A stretch of 64,000 nucleotides of DNA from Cucurbitaria berberidis CBS 394.84 (taxonomy: Eukaryota > Ascomycota > Dothideomycetes > Pleosporales > Cucurbitariaceae), in assembly GCF_010015615.1 (NCBI RefSeq), contig NW_024468935.1, positions 372,001 through 436,000 of the forward strand. The letters run 5' to 3'. This document shows, piece by piece, positions 36,255-48,692 of this stretch. The first letter of the stretch is position 1. Each line of letters begins with the position of its first letter. The notes under the pieces are model-generated. The model made no database searches and was not told the origin of the DNA. It saw only the letters and a program-made list of their open reading frames with translations. The position numbers were made by a program, and so were the translations under genes.

Positions 36255-37682
36255 ATGACGAGCCTTTGTACAAAACTAGCTGCTCTAGAGGAGGCTGGGA
36301 AGCCGATACAAGTTGGTATCATTGGGGCGGGGAAATTCGGATCCATGTAGTAAGTACCGTGTTTCGTGAGTAGTGAAACAAAGAGTCTAATTTCAGGCGG
36401 AGTATATCACAGTCGCACAAAAGGTGTGAGGTTTAAGAGGCTGGCAGCCATTGCCGATCTCGCACCAGAACGTGCCCTTAATGCACTGAGGAAGACGGGC
36501 TTTCCGCGGGAGAAATATAATGTTACTGCCTCAATGTCACTGGAGGAAGGTCTTAAGCAGGGAAGGACGGTCATTACCACAGACTCTGCTGCCATGATCG
36601 CGACCCCAGGCATCGATGTTATTCTCGAAGCAACTGGCAAACCAGCTGCGGGCGTGAAACACGCCTTGCTCTGCTGCGAGCATAAGAAGCACATCGTCAT
36701 GATCAATGTCGAGGCTGATGTGCTTGCCGGACCTCTTCTTACGAGAAGGGCGAAAGATGCGGATATCATCTACTCCATGGCGTACGGTGACCAGCCTGCC
36801 CTCATCGCTGAGTTGGTAGACTGGGCCCGCACCGCAGGCTTCGACGTCGTTTGCGCCGGAAAGGGAACGAAGCATCTACCGCAATACCATTACTCTACAC
36901 CGGATACCGTCTGGGACCACTATGGCTTCACAAAGTAACAGCTCGCGAGTGGTGACTTTAATCCCCAAATGTTCAATTCTTTTCTCCATGGGACCAAATC
37001 CGCGCTAGAGATGGCAGCGGTGGCAAACGGATGCGATCTATCTCCGCTCTCAGATGGCTTAGCATTCCCACCTTGTGGTACTCATGATCTGCCCGAAGTC
37101 CTCAAGCCAGCGAGTGATGGCGGCCAACTACATAAGAAAGGCACCGTCGAAGTCGTCTCGTGTGTAGAAAAGGATGGACGATGGGTACACAACGACCTTC
37201 GTTGGGGCGTCTATGTCATCATCGAAGCACCAGGCGAGTACCAGAAGGAGTGCTTTAAGCAGTACGGTCTCAAAACCGACTCGACCGGGAAATATGCCGC
37301 GCAGTACAAGCCCTACCACCTCATCGGACTCGAACTCGGTATCTCAGTGGCAAGTATAATGGTGCGCGGTGAACCTACCGGCCAGACCAAGACATGGCGC
37401 GGCGACGTTGTCGCGACGGCGAAGCGCGATCTCAAAACTGGCGAGACGCTTGATGGTGTGGGCGGATTCATGGTATACGGCAAGCTCATGACGGCCAAGG
37501 ATTCGCTCTTGATCGAAGGGCTGCCCATCGGTCTAGCACATGGAATTGTATTGAAACATGATCTGAAGAAGGATCAATGTCTATCTTGGGCAGATGTAAG
37601 GTATAGTGAAACAAATCAGGTGGTCGCGTTCCGGAAGGAGATGGAGGCTTTTAACAGGAAAGAGTTCCATTCTGCGCAATAA
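36255..37682 (+). pseudogene. NAD-dependent oxidoreductase with SAF domain, interrupted by a stop codon
   Basis: Homoserine-dehydrogenase-like Rossmann enzyme with a C-terminal SAF-type domain; family members are 430-460 residues and their substrates are mostly unknown. Exon 1 (36255-36349) holds IQVGIIGAGKFGSM with the GxGxxG motif. The best splice is 36350-36412, giving exon 2 from 36413. The frame then runs through LAAIADLAPERA, DVILEATGKPAAG and GDQPALIAELVDWARTAG to TAA at 36936-36938. The same frame continues without further stops to 37682, with FLHGTKSALEMAAVANG, YQKECFKQYGLKTDSTGKYA, YHLIGLELGISVASIM and KRDLKTGETLDGVGGFMVYG, so one nonsense codon divides an otherwise complete gene. 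The splice chosen also leaves the helix after GxGxxG a few residues short, possibly a second lesion. If the TAA arose from CAA, the change is C to T in a CpA context, as in repeat-induced point mutation. Readthrough or assembly error are alternatives. Confidence 0.75.
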
Positions 37683-38341
37683 GCTTAGAGGGAAGACTAA
37701 TATTACAGCAATTAGACTGCTCTGGATTGGGTGGCGGAGGGTGATCACGTACCGAAGATGGTGGTTTGGACGGGTCGGATCCAAGAGGCTAGAAGCACTT
37801 TGGACAAGCCACATGAGCATTTCGACTATCAAGGGGTTTTTCATCGGCTTCTAGGTGCTTATGATCTGCGTCCGACTGTTACTGTTTCGTGAAATGCACC
37901 ATATCGCCCGGTCTCGTACGTTTTCGCCTAGGACTTGGTACTTTGACAAGTATGAGAAAGAGATGCGGTTATACGCATAAACTTGGCCATGAAATGGCAA
38001 TAAAGGGACTTTAACTCTTTTCTAGAGAGTTCATTGCTTTCGGTAGAGATGCAGATAGATTGAAGGCTAACCCGTTCAGAGATAGTGTAGGTAGTTCTGG
38101 CTATGCCATTTCCTGTATCGAACATTGCCTTTTATCTAACAGGATCTTACATCTCATTGACATCTTCACAGCCTTTTCTACAATGACCAGCATGCTTCAA
38201 ACTAGTGTTACTTCGACCGAAAGATAGCTTGCATAGCTCCTACGCCTGTGCGGTTGCTTTGCGCTTACAACTCCATAGATTCGATCATCATTTCCATTGT
38301 GTGACAATGCTTTTGGGAGTTCGCTTTCCGCTCTCCCACTC
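37683..38341. other. Intergenic between convergent genes
   Basis: 3' flanks of the SAF-type oxidoreductase and ABC transporter genes. No supported gene. Confidence 0.5.
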
Positions 38342-41300
38342 TTAGACAGAATGAACTCTCGCTTTTCGCTCCCTAAAAGCCCAGTAGATCCCGAAGGTTG
38401 CCAGAACATTGAATAGTACGTAAACGGCCAAATACCCAAAGTTGTGCCACCGGCTCTCGAATTCGACCCCGTAAATTGCCAACAGCGGTGTCGTATTAGA
38501 GACTGGGCAATACAAGCAATCAGAAGTCGCATCGTGATTCCATAGAGATCCACCAGCCACGCTAATGAACGAGTCGAGGTAACTTCCACACCCTTGACCG
38601 CTGGGGGGATTGATGTGAAGAAGTTCAATTTCTGCGCAGTGAATGGGCATGTTAGCAAGGCCTGCGACCACAGTGCCATCGATGAAATAGGTTATAGGTG
38701 ACGCGCGATAGACGAATTCCCAGAAGCGGGGGAGATCTTTCGGCGGGACGAGGACTCTGGACGACAGTTAGCTCATGTCGTTCACGTTGATTAATGTGCA
38801 GGGTGGGAGGTTACCCGCAGAACACAAGGGACAGCCAGAAGAACAAGGTCGCAATTTGAACTGCCGTCTCTTCATGATCCATGCCAACGCCCACCGTTTG
38901 TGAGAAAGTCGAGATCCATAGATTGAAAAGCCATATCATGCCGAATGCAAGACCGCTGCGCTCGCTCGTCCCAAAGCTTGGATCCTGGTTTCGCCAAAGG
39001 CCAGTAGGGTACCACCATGTGACGAAGATTATAAAAGCTGCTATCGTTTGCCACAACAATTCGACTAGTATATGAGCAGATATCATAGCGACCCATGAAT
39101 ATGTCTTTGACCTTCTTTCGCGGGCTTCGAAGAGTGCTCTTCCAGATGTAAGGCGGGGGATAACCTGTTGGTCGAGAGTACTGAACAGCTGCGTGAATAG
39201 GAAGACAGAGAAGAAGATGTTCGATATGCCCTGAATGTCGTGGCTCGTATTATAGAAGGAAAGACCATTACAGAGAGTCTGGGATGCGTCAGTCTATAGA
39301 GATAGTGAAGTGTTGCCGACGTGACTTACCACTCCAGCGCATAATGCACCTTTAGAGTAGAGATACATTGGGTTGCGCCAATACTCCTGGAATACACGCT
39401 TGACGACCAGGCGCAGCTGACGAGGAAATGAAGCTGCGTACTCTGCTTTCCGACTCCCGTGCTGTGGGCCTGCAACGTCGATAGAAGTTCCTTGGAACTC
39501 CTTGAGGTGATGCAAAACGGCTTTTCTTTCAGAGCTACAGGCCCAGATATTGCACCAATCTTTGTCGGGACCTGTTTGGACAGTCTCAGTCTTATCAGCA
39601 TGCCCAGTTACGTCCAGAACCCATTCCGCCGGATTCTGACCGGAGCCACATGCGGCGGCACCATTTTGTTCGAAGTATTCGATCAAGGTGGACGACTCAG
39701 GGCCTATATCGCCGAAGTACAGCATTCTGCCGCTCTGGTCCAGGAGTAGTAGGCGATCGAAAATCTGGAAAAGTTGGGAAGAAGGCTGATGTATGGTAAC
39801 GAGAATAGCTTGTCCGTTGTCACTTAGCTGACGAAGAAGCGTACAAATTGACCATGCAGTCTGACTATCAAGGCCAGACGTGGGCTCATCTGTATACGAA
39901 TCAGCAAGTTAAGTCTACTCTAAATTCTATCATGTACGTACCTAGAAATAAAAGCAACTCTGGTCTGGCCACCATTTCCACCGCAATACTAAGTCTTTTT
40001 CGTTGCTCAACGTTGAGACCTAGTTGGTTAGCTATGCCCTAAGCTACAAAATTACAACGCACCTTCGCCTGGTACTCCGACAACAGCTTCAGCAAATGAA
40101 CTCATATCTAGAATATCAATGATATGCTGGACATAGTGCGATCGTTCGGAGGACCCATTCTCGTTAGGATGCCGTAGTTCAGCACTGAACTCCAAAGCCT
40201 CGCGAACGGTTGAAGTAGATAGATGCAGGTCTTCCTGCTGAACATAACCCGTCTTACGCTGGAAATCTGCAACACGCTGCTGAGTACCAAGGCTTATGCT
40301 ACCTGTCACGATCCCTACCCTGGCTCTGCAGGCTAGAATGTCGAGGAGACTGGTCTTACCCGCGCCAGTCACACCCTATTCAACTTCTTTAGCGAAAATT
40401 CATTCCGAGGACGGAGAAACTCACCATCAGTGCAGTCAAGGTGCCCGGTTTCACCCAGCCTTCCACATCTTTCAAGATGTGACGAGAGCCATTCTTGAGT
40501 TTGACTTTATAGTTGAGGTCGCTCCATTGGAAAGTAGACTGTTTATTCGAACTTTCCACAACCTCCTTACTATGGTGAGAGTGTGTCGTTTGGATAGGCG
40601 TTTGGTCATGGACATGCTTCCCACTGGACCATCGTCCTGTCTCTTCATCTTCAGCCTGATTTCCACGCTGCGCGCTTCCTCGAAAAAGCAGGACTTCTCC
40701 TCGAGAACGCCGAGCAGCAATATATTCAGCCGCAATAAGATGGATCGTGAAGAATATCAAGAGCATAGAGAGGATTATTCCAATGTTTCTAGTTGGCTTA
40801 GAAAAGATCTGCTTAGCTCTAAGAGAGACTCACCTCCAAAGATGGGCCGTCTGGAATCCATACTTTGACGCGATGAATGCCGAACCATCAACATCAAGAA
40901 TTCCGGGTTTTGAACCTATAGCAGCGCAAACCTTGTTTTCCAAGCTGTTCTCCGTGTATGCGGGTCCTATAGGTATGAGGCGTGAGCATGTAAAGCTACG
41001 GCCAGCAAACTACTTTTGTCAAAAGAGAAATCAGGGAATTGGACAATGAGACTTACCTCGTTGATCATCAAGCTTTCGTATGCAAATGCAATCGGATTTA
41101 GCCGCCGCAACCAACTTAACCAAGAGATCATGTCTTTGACCGGGATAATGAAGCCCGTATACGCGCTGAAGATCAGGATAACCATTGAAACAGGTACCAT
41201 GGTCTGTTCGAGAGTGCTAGAAAGTGATCCCACCATTCGAAAGAACATTGACATGGCCAGAATAGTGGCGAACATAAAGACCATATAGGTGAAAAAAGCA

Positions 41301-42997
41301 CCTGCAGTCCTACGTAGATTAGACATGAAGTAGAGGGTCGTGTTGAAGAAGATACACGTCGCCACCTTATTAGGTAGGTCACAAATGAGAGAAGCGCAAC
41401 TCTCAGTGAAGGGATGGTAGAGGGCATATCGGTTGTGTTTCTCTACTATGGGACGCTGAGCCCACATTGCCATAATCTATATCGTGTCAGTGATAGTACA
41501 TGAATGCTGATAATGACGATACCTCGAATGCAGGTGCATATGCATTGATCATAAGAGAGAAGAACACCAATACAGCCCGTTTATCAAGAGCATCGGTGTC
41601 TTCCCCAAGGTTGTAGTATACGCTGCCTACAATGATGGAGATTATGGTGTTTCCGATGACGCCGGCCACGGTAGGGACGTAGTTATTTCGGAGTCGCTGA
41701 ATGCCTCTTTTGGTGCAAAGCCATATCTGAACGTAGATAGGGATCGAGTAGGTCAGCGTTTTTTGCCTGCCTTAAGTTCAGTTTAGTGGAGATTACGAGA
41801 AAAGGAAGCCTGACTGCAAAGTATCAATACCGTCCACTTTACATTTCTTCCTGTAAGTAGCGTTGGACTCGTCAATTTCTTGAAGAAGCGCCTTTGCGGC
41901 CGCACTCCGCCTCCAAGTGACGGCGAATTCTTCAGCGGAGCGCGGTACACTGTTTTCGAAGCCTTTCCTCACCATTCGCTGTTCTGGGTGGGTGAGCGAT
42001 GTCAGAAAGTCGGCAATCGTTGCACGGGATGGCCTCTCAAAGCCCAGATCGGTGAAGTACTTGGCGGCTAGGGTAGCAGGACCAAAGTATATCTGACGGC
42101 CTTCATATAGCAAGGTAACTTTGTCAAAGTTCTGTGGTACACATTAGCTATCCATATCATTAGTATATGAGAAGATCATGAGTTACCTCATATATGGCGT
42201 CTGAGGCCTGGTAAATACTCATCAACGCTGTTGATCGCGTATTTGTCGTCGAACTTCTCATCAGCTGTACGAAGCCAAGAGCCGTACGGCTATCGAGACC
42301 CCGTGTGCTGTTATCCCAGCATTGGAGCTGAGCTCCACTAATGAAAACCTCAGCTATACTCGTTCGTCTCTTTTCGCCTCCACTAATGCCTCTGATCATC
42401 GCGTTGCCGACTTTTGAGTCAAATACATCGCTGAGGTTGAATTGCGAGGAAACAGCCATTGCTGTGCTGCGTGGTCTCAACTTGCTATTTGACTTCACCT
42501 CTCTTGCGGCAGCCGCGAACGTGAGGGTTTGACCTAACGTCAACTCTGGGAAATGTACGTCAAGCTCCGCGAGGTACACGCAGTCGCCTTTGAACCTATG
42601 GTGCATCTGTGGGTATGTTATCCCTAGAGAACAACATTAGCCGTTTTTGTGCAACTCATGGTCGTTAGAAAGTCAAATTACCATCGTAATTAATGTTCGA
42701 TGCATTATCGATTTCTAGCCCACGTATTTCGCCGGCTAAGCTCTTCAGGAAAGTCGAGCAACCACTTCCAGGTCTTCCAAGAACAAGCAACATCTCACCG
42801 CTACACACGGAGCCATTAAAGTTCCGTAGAATTGGGGGCCTTCTCTTCTCAGGGGATGTAAAGTAGTGTACCAGGAACTTAGGAATGGCCGATAAATAAG
42901 AAACTACCGTATGTTGACGTGATGTCGATGAAGTGGACCCGGATACACCGAGGTCCCGAAAGGCTACTCCCACTTGTACCCGTTCGTGAAATTCCAT
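38342..42997 (-). CDS. PDR-type (ABCG) full-size ABC multidrug transporter
   Basis: Plasma-membrane ATP-driven efflux pump for toxic compounds. Twelve exons: 42997-42682, 42623-42187, 42131-41831, 41770-41523, 41476-41057, 41009-40834, 40788-40425, 40375-40063, 40019-39942, 39889-39330, 39278-38815 and 38756-38342. They encode 1363 residues with every phase consistent and introns of 43-60 bases. Order is NBD1-TMD1-NBD2-TMD2. NBD1 has the degenerate Walker A GRPGSGCS, RGISGGEKRRTSIAE and CWDNSTRGLDS. NBD2 has GVTGAGKTS, LNVEQRKRLSIAVE and LFLDEPTSGLDS. This asymmetry is normal for the PDR family. The last extracellular loop has the usual cysteines (GCGSYL, CLYCPVSNTT) before RWHNFGYLAVY. It is somewhat shorter at the N-terminus than Cdr1-type pumps (about 1500), like the fungal short-N subgroup. 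The P450 gene starts some 450 bases upstream on the same strand side. Confidence 0.93.
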
Positions 42998-43443
42998 ATT
43001 GCGTTAAGAGAGGTTATAAGCTGGTGATTTTGAGGGCTCGTAGCTTTTGCTGCGTCGTGGGGTAGGTATTTCGAAAGGATGTTTGAATCAAGTGTCCGTC
43101 AGCTCTGTAAATACGAGTAGTCTTGACCCCACGAGGGTGTTGGGCACTTTCCAGGTCAAGTTGGAGCATAATACTTGATCACGAGTGGTGGAGTCTAGTG
43201 GGCGGAGTGAGCTGACAACAAGTTACACCGGATGGCCCGTGCTCATGTGTAGCCTAATCTAACTATCCAGACCAGGGGCGGGATAAATATGCTGACAACA
43301 GGTTACACAACATAGCCGCCCTTGCTAAAGTATCACCTGGAAGCGGAGGTAATTAAAACTGATACACTATATACTCCCACTTCCCGTGGCACAGCCGTCT
43401 GCCCCGCCTTTCCTTCGTGATACCAACATTTTCATCTTTTCCG

Positions 43444-45343
43444 TTATTTCCTCCTCCTAATGCGGAACGCGATTGGCTTCTTCGGTTTCTCTACGCCCAT
43501 GCCAAATTTCCAAGAGCCCATCTCCAAGGTGTGAGGACGTATCTCAATGTCAAATTCTCTCGTCATCAAGGCAATAGTAAACAGTGTCACTCTTTTCGCT
43601 AGGAACCTGCCTGGGCAAATTGCATTTCCGCCTGCTCAAGGTTAGCATGGAAATCAAACTGCGCACACTTGATGTTTCTACATACCTCCATACGGCATCC
43701 ACGATGCCTCCAGGCCTTGCACAGAGAATGAAGGCTTTCCGTCTTTGCCGCGTGGCTCAGACTGGCGTTTGTCCCTCACCGCTAGTTGCACGGGTCCACT
43801 AGACTGATCGTGAGAGTATGTCACAAATCTGTCAGCCCAGAAAGAGCGGACAGGGTAAAGCCCGTCTCTGGTGTTCCAGTAATTGTTGTCCATGTGCGTC
43901 ATTCCCGAGCTGACTAAGGCAGTTCCCCCCTTGGGCATCCACCACCTACCAAGGGATACATCGGCGTGAGGCGAGCTCACCATAACGCACACATTAACAT
44001 ATAATCGAAGTACCTCGGCCTGTATAGAGGAAAGCAGCGTACTTTTGATCAACTCAGCAGGGTCTATATCCAGTAGTGTTGTCTGACCAAAGTCTGCCTC
44101 CAGTCCTTCGCGTACGCGTTTGAGCAAAGCAGGGTCCTTGAAGACGTGGTATACCGAAAGCATCGTAGTGGGAATCGCGTTCCCAACCGTACTGCGGCTT
44201 CTTAGTTTCTCGCTGATAGGTCTGACGACTAAGGGCACACTCACCCCCATACCAAGGCTAGATCTGCAGATGCAAGTGCATCATCATCGAAATTGTCAGC
44301 CTGAAGATATTTCTTTTGTTGATACCTTATAAGCTCGGAGCCCCAGTACGGATCACCATCACCATCTTCATATATGCAATCGTCAGAGAAGTTCTCGCGT
44401 GCATACTTGTACCATCGTTTTAGTTGATTGCGGAGCCTTTCTCGAGTCCGATAAGGCTCCGGGTTGACAAAAGACGGGACTAGTCTTGCGAGCCACGGAA
44501 TTGAATCATCAAACTTCCACGCGTCGTCCATGAAATCCGGATTGATCTTCAATAGTGAAGGTCCAAAAACTGCTTGCAGTAGAGCCGCACCGTGAACAGT
44601 ACGGAAGAACTGGACCAAATCAGGCATGTCCGTCCAGTCATCCGAGACGTTGAGATCTTCACATCTGCGTGCAAGATCTTTCATATAGCGTCGCGCAGTT
44701 GGAGCAAGAGCGGGTCCAGTGAATGCTCTTTTGAAGCCTTCGTGTGTAAGATAGTCCAAACGATTCTTCTCTAGCACATTGCTATTGTTGTTCGGCGTTG
44801 GGGAAGCACCCGAGTTATCGGCTCGATAGGTAGTAAGAGCGCGATTGTGCATGCCGAAGAAATGCTTGAGCACATGGACGTAGAAGGGTATAGGGCTTGA
44901 AAGTGACTGCGCCTTCCAGAGTCGACGTACGGTGTCGCGGTCTTGAAATAAGTATAGCTCTTTCCCGGCTACGGTGATTCTGGAGGAGGCGAGTTCTCCA
45001 GCATACGAACTAGAGATTTATCAGTCTCGCAGTGCGATTTTATAAAAGCTCCATATACCTACGAAGCAGTCCGTAGAAAGTTGGCATTGTCAAGGAGGAA
45101 CGGTAATGCACTCCCCAGCCAGGGTATAAGAGTTGGATATTTGGGTGGAAGTTGTTGTTCCTTCAAGCTTAGGTTTTGTTGATGGTAAATAATGACTTGG
45201 AGACCATAGTTGAAGGCGAGTGCGAGAGCTATGATCACCCCGATGACTGAAAACTTTGGGAGGTCCTCAACCTGAGCGTACGGCAACACAGCTACCTTTT
45301 TGAGTGGAAGCGTCACTAGTGCTTTCCAGTCTAGGGAGTTCAT
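43444..45343 (-). CDS. Cytochrome P450
   Basis: Heme monooxygenase anchored in the endoplasmic reticulum. Exons 45343-45063, 45009-44245, 44191-43686 and 43631-43444 encode 579 residues with consistent phases and introns of 53-54 bases. An N-terminal membrane helix (VIGVIIALALAFNYGLQVII) is followed by PPKYPTLIPWLGSALPFL. The I-helix is ADLALVWGTVGNAIPTTML, which lacks the usual AGxxT and resembles CYP7/CYP8-like fungal P450s. ExxR is EVLR at 408-411. The heme loop is MPYGGGNAICPGRF with Cys523, interrupted by the last intron just after PYG. The conserved C-terminal basic tail is present. The gene looks intact. It lies between the ABC pump and the SAT4-type membrane protein on the same strand, so co-regulation in detoxification is possible but not shown. 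Confidence 0.9.
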
Positions 45344-46825
45344 TGCGTATGTGTTTCGAATATGGCTATCTAGAGGATTGGAAGACGTGCGACAAATCGA
45401 AGTGGAAGATGTGCAACAAGACGAAGTGGAACTACTAATATGAGCATCTGATATACAGCTTGTTATTAATGCTCAAGTGGTTCTTTAGCGCATTCTGTCA
45501 AAGCCATGGCGGTCAAGCTATGAGCGAGTGACCCTGCCTGTCCATCTAATTCGAGATGATATCAGCGTTCGCTTTTCCTCGCTTGCACCTTTAGATTTTC
45601 ATCCAAGACGTTCATTCCTGACCAGATAGGTTGCCGAGATTACTATATCCCAACCTGTGCCACTGTTTAGTGCGATAGAGGTTGCCTTCGATATTGATAC
45701 CCTAGCTGAAGCATCAAGCTACATGTAGCATGCACAAGGCAAACGCAAGCTGTCATCATCATGTGGTAGCCACATCCCATTGGGGCAATGCTATCAGGCA
45801 AATTCCTTGGGAGGCAGAGTTTAAACCAAGCTATTTGATGAGCCTCACGGGTGCTGTATAGTGAAACATAGCTGAAGTAGCACAAGGATGCGGTACAGCA
45901 GTTTCGATTCAGGTTAAATGTAATGAAGTAAGGCTCAATGGACTTCTGACCTCATCCACTGGTTACACTCTTTTCTGACAGTGATTTATGGGTGGCATTC
46001 TGTGCTGGGCCTCGCCTTGGTAGCTTCAGCCCCTACTTATGGCCCCCCACCCTCATTTTTCCCAGTGCTGAACCGGGAGATCTGCACTGCTTTTTGATCC
46101 CTTCTTATCACAAGATCCGTCATTCGGTCGATTGTGACCTGTAACTGCGCCATGGATCTACAACCCCTGGACACCAGTCTCATTTCGGAGTCCGAAGAAC
46201 ATATTCACGTCATACAACGAGTCTGCCTTCTAGATTCCCTGACTACCACACATGAAGACACATTCGGTTCATAGTTACACGCAGCTGCCTAAATCCATAA
46301 CTACCGTCACTGGCTGTGCCCTGACTCCGAGTATGCTTTATCACATTACACTAGGTGGCTGAGCGAGGCAGTGTTGACAGGAAGGACTTGTAGGACCTAG
46401 GTCTGTGCGCTAAAGCTTCAAAATAAACCAGGTTTCAAGAGCCCCGAATGTAGAGGCGTCTGTTGGCTTGTTCTAATGGATAGGCAATAACGAAGGTTCT
46501 GTTTTGATGACTCTGTCGGTGTCTAAGCCGGACAATGCGCAATTCAATATTCGCTAGTTATCCCAATCCATTTCATTGCTAAGACTAAATAGTGAAGAAT
46601 GTAGAATAGAGTCGCATGTCTCTATCATGCTGTTTTGCAAGTCAGGTGTACTAAGATCTAACGAAAGAGCTATCAATCTTCCCAAGCGTTTTGGCAATTT
46701 TAGCGTAGCATATAACACCCTCAACTTTACCATGCCATCCCATTGCTTGAATGTCTCTCGAATCAGAACAAAGTGCGCGATGATCAGCGATACCTCTTTG
46801 TAGCAGCTGTCCACACAATTTGGGT
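45344..46825. other. Intergenic, nothing recognised
   Basis: About 1.5 kb between two minus-strand genes; it should hold the P450 promoter. Short frames only. A minus frame at 46554-46814 has no motif and lies just after the stop of the membrane protein gene. Confidence 0.5.
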
Positions 46826-48231
46826 CTAGACTCTTGAGTTTGAGAAGGTGTCCAGAGAATCAGCCCTGTCCTTGGCGGAGTTGTCGTCACTGATATTGGT
46901 GAGAAATGTAGGACTAAACCTTCCCGACTCCGGAACTGGTAAAGTATCGTCGTGAATCGTTTCAGAGTCCTTGAATGACTCTAGAAGACTGTCATGGAGT
47001 TGTCTTGCTCTTCGTCGGAACCCGTTTCTCTGTGAGGATTCATCCGACGCTTCTTTCTGGTTTCGAAACGCTTCTTCTCGTCGTCGGTGCTGGCTTGCCT
47101 CTGCCTTCCTTTCTCTCTGTGCGAACAAAGCTCGGAACGAGATTAGAGAGGCAATAATGAAAGCTAGAGATATTGAGCCTTGGAGCAGTGATTGAACGAC
47201 TCCTTGAACTTACAGACTGCAAATTCAATGAAAAACCAGAACCAAATCCATGTAACGTTCATATCCATTCTCTTGTTTTGGTCGATTGTCTTATAGACGC
47301 CACCGAAAATGCTTCCTCTTACAATGGTTATGGCCATGGTAAATACTACGAGGCTGAAGATGCCGGAGAGCATGAGCTTCTTCTTGCGATTGATGGAAGT
47401 CTTCCACAGGATAACGACTGGGAAGCAGATGACTATATGTCTGTGAGTGTCTATTCTCAGTGACTGCGAAGAGTTGATCGACTCACTAAGCGCGTCCGAG
47501 ACCACATCGACAATGCAGGATATTTTGAAAAAGTCATAAGTCTGTTTCAAAGTTGTGTACTGCGGACATATCACCATTATGTCATTGATCGGGCCAAACA
47601 GGCAATGGAACTGCATCAGCCCAATACTAACCGCTCCACAGGCGATAGTGAAGATGAGCACAGCCCACCAAAAGATGATATAGGGCGTAATTTGGGCTCC
47701 GAGGCGTTTAAAGAACAGTAAAAAGTTCAACTTGATTGCCCAGATCCCTAGGTAGGAGAAGATTGCTGCAATTCCAAAGCCGACAAGACCGCGCCGGGCT
47801 TCGTGAGGAAAGTTTGCATCGGGCATAATGGCACCCTTGGAAACAGCCATTAACATATAGATGTCTTTTAGATAAACCTGCCCGAGGATGGCTGACGAGA
47901 GCAGCATGGCAAGGGCAAATATCATTGCCCAATCGTCGATAAGTAGCTTATGGAAGCACATGTATCGTATGTAGACTCGCCCTACGCAGGAAATCAAGCA
48001 GAGGACGAAGCCGGTCCATAGTACCGCCTTTCAGTGTCAGCATCTACATGTGTACTCGCATGATGCTCGTTGGCTTACGTGAAATGCTTCGACAGACACT
48101 AGATGGTGGGCAGTTTCAACAGGCTGATATGTTTGCGGGGAATTTGCGGCATCCATGATGGCGTTTACTTGTCCAAAAGTGAGCAGACATAGTCCTGGAG
48201 ACACGGACTTATAATGAGCCCAGATGTTCAT
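46826..48231 (-). CDS. SAT4-type (rhodopsin-domain) seven-helix integral membrane protein
   Basis: Fungal seven-helix protein of the family often labelled rhodopsin/SAT4 or PTH11-like; some members act as surface sensors. Exons 48231-48079, 48027-47487, 47432-47214 and 47163-46826 encode 416 residues, or 391 if the second Met (48156) is used, which fits family starts better. Helices in order include AVLWTGFVLCLISCVGRVYI, WAMIFALAMLLSSAIL, GLVGFGIAAIFSYLGIWAIK, IIFWWAVLIFTIACGAVSIG, FPVVILWKTS followed by KKKLMLSGIFSLVVFTMAI, and EFAVSFIIASLISFRALF. The motif DVVSDALIICFPVVILW spans intron 2. The cytoplasmic tail is charged and Ser-rich. The frame is intact. It neighbours two P450s and the PDR pump, and a link to their expression is inference. 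Confidence 0.85.
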
Positions 48232-48692
48232 CTCAGGGTCAATATGACTGGTCAGATCCTGGTGTAAGGGTTGCAGTCAGCACCGTTATCCCGAAGGTTT
48301 CACAGCAGCTAGCTCGTATCATGCCCTTTGATCGCAGGCCAATCTATCGCGTTTCCACTCCCTCGGAATCAGCACTAACCGGTTCTCAATATAACATGCA
48401 GTAAGTAAATCGTTGTCATTTGATTAGATTTGCAGGCGCTTCGACGCGCAATCAGTACTCTTCAATACGGTGACCGAGCGTGCGAATTAGACTAGGGGTC
48501 CAAGGCACCTGCCAAGGAGCATTCACGTCTTCTTAGCGCAGCCTTGGCGCGCTCACAGCGGCGTGGTTGCCAGCCTCCTCCACAATCCACGGTACCTGCG
48601 AGAACAGGAACACCTGCCAGGCCCCTGTGAGTGAATTTCACGAATACTTGTCAACTCAGTCTTCTATCGCCGCCCAAACGACTGCACAAGTC

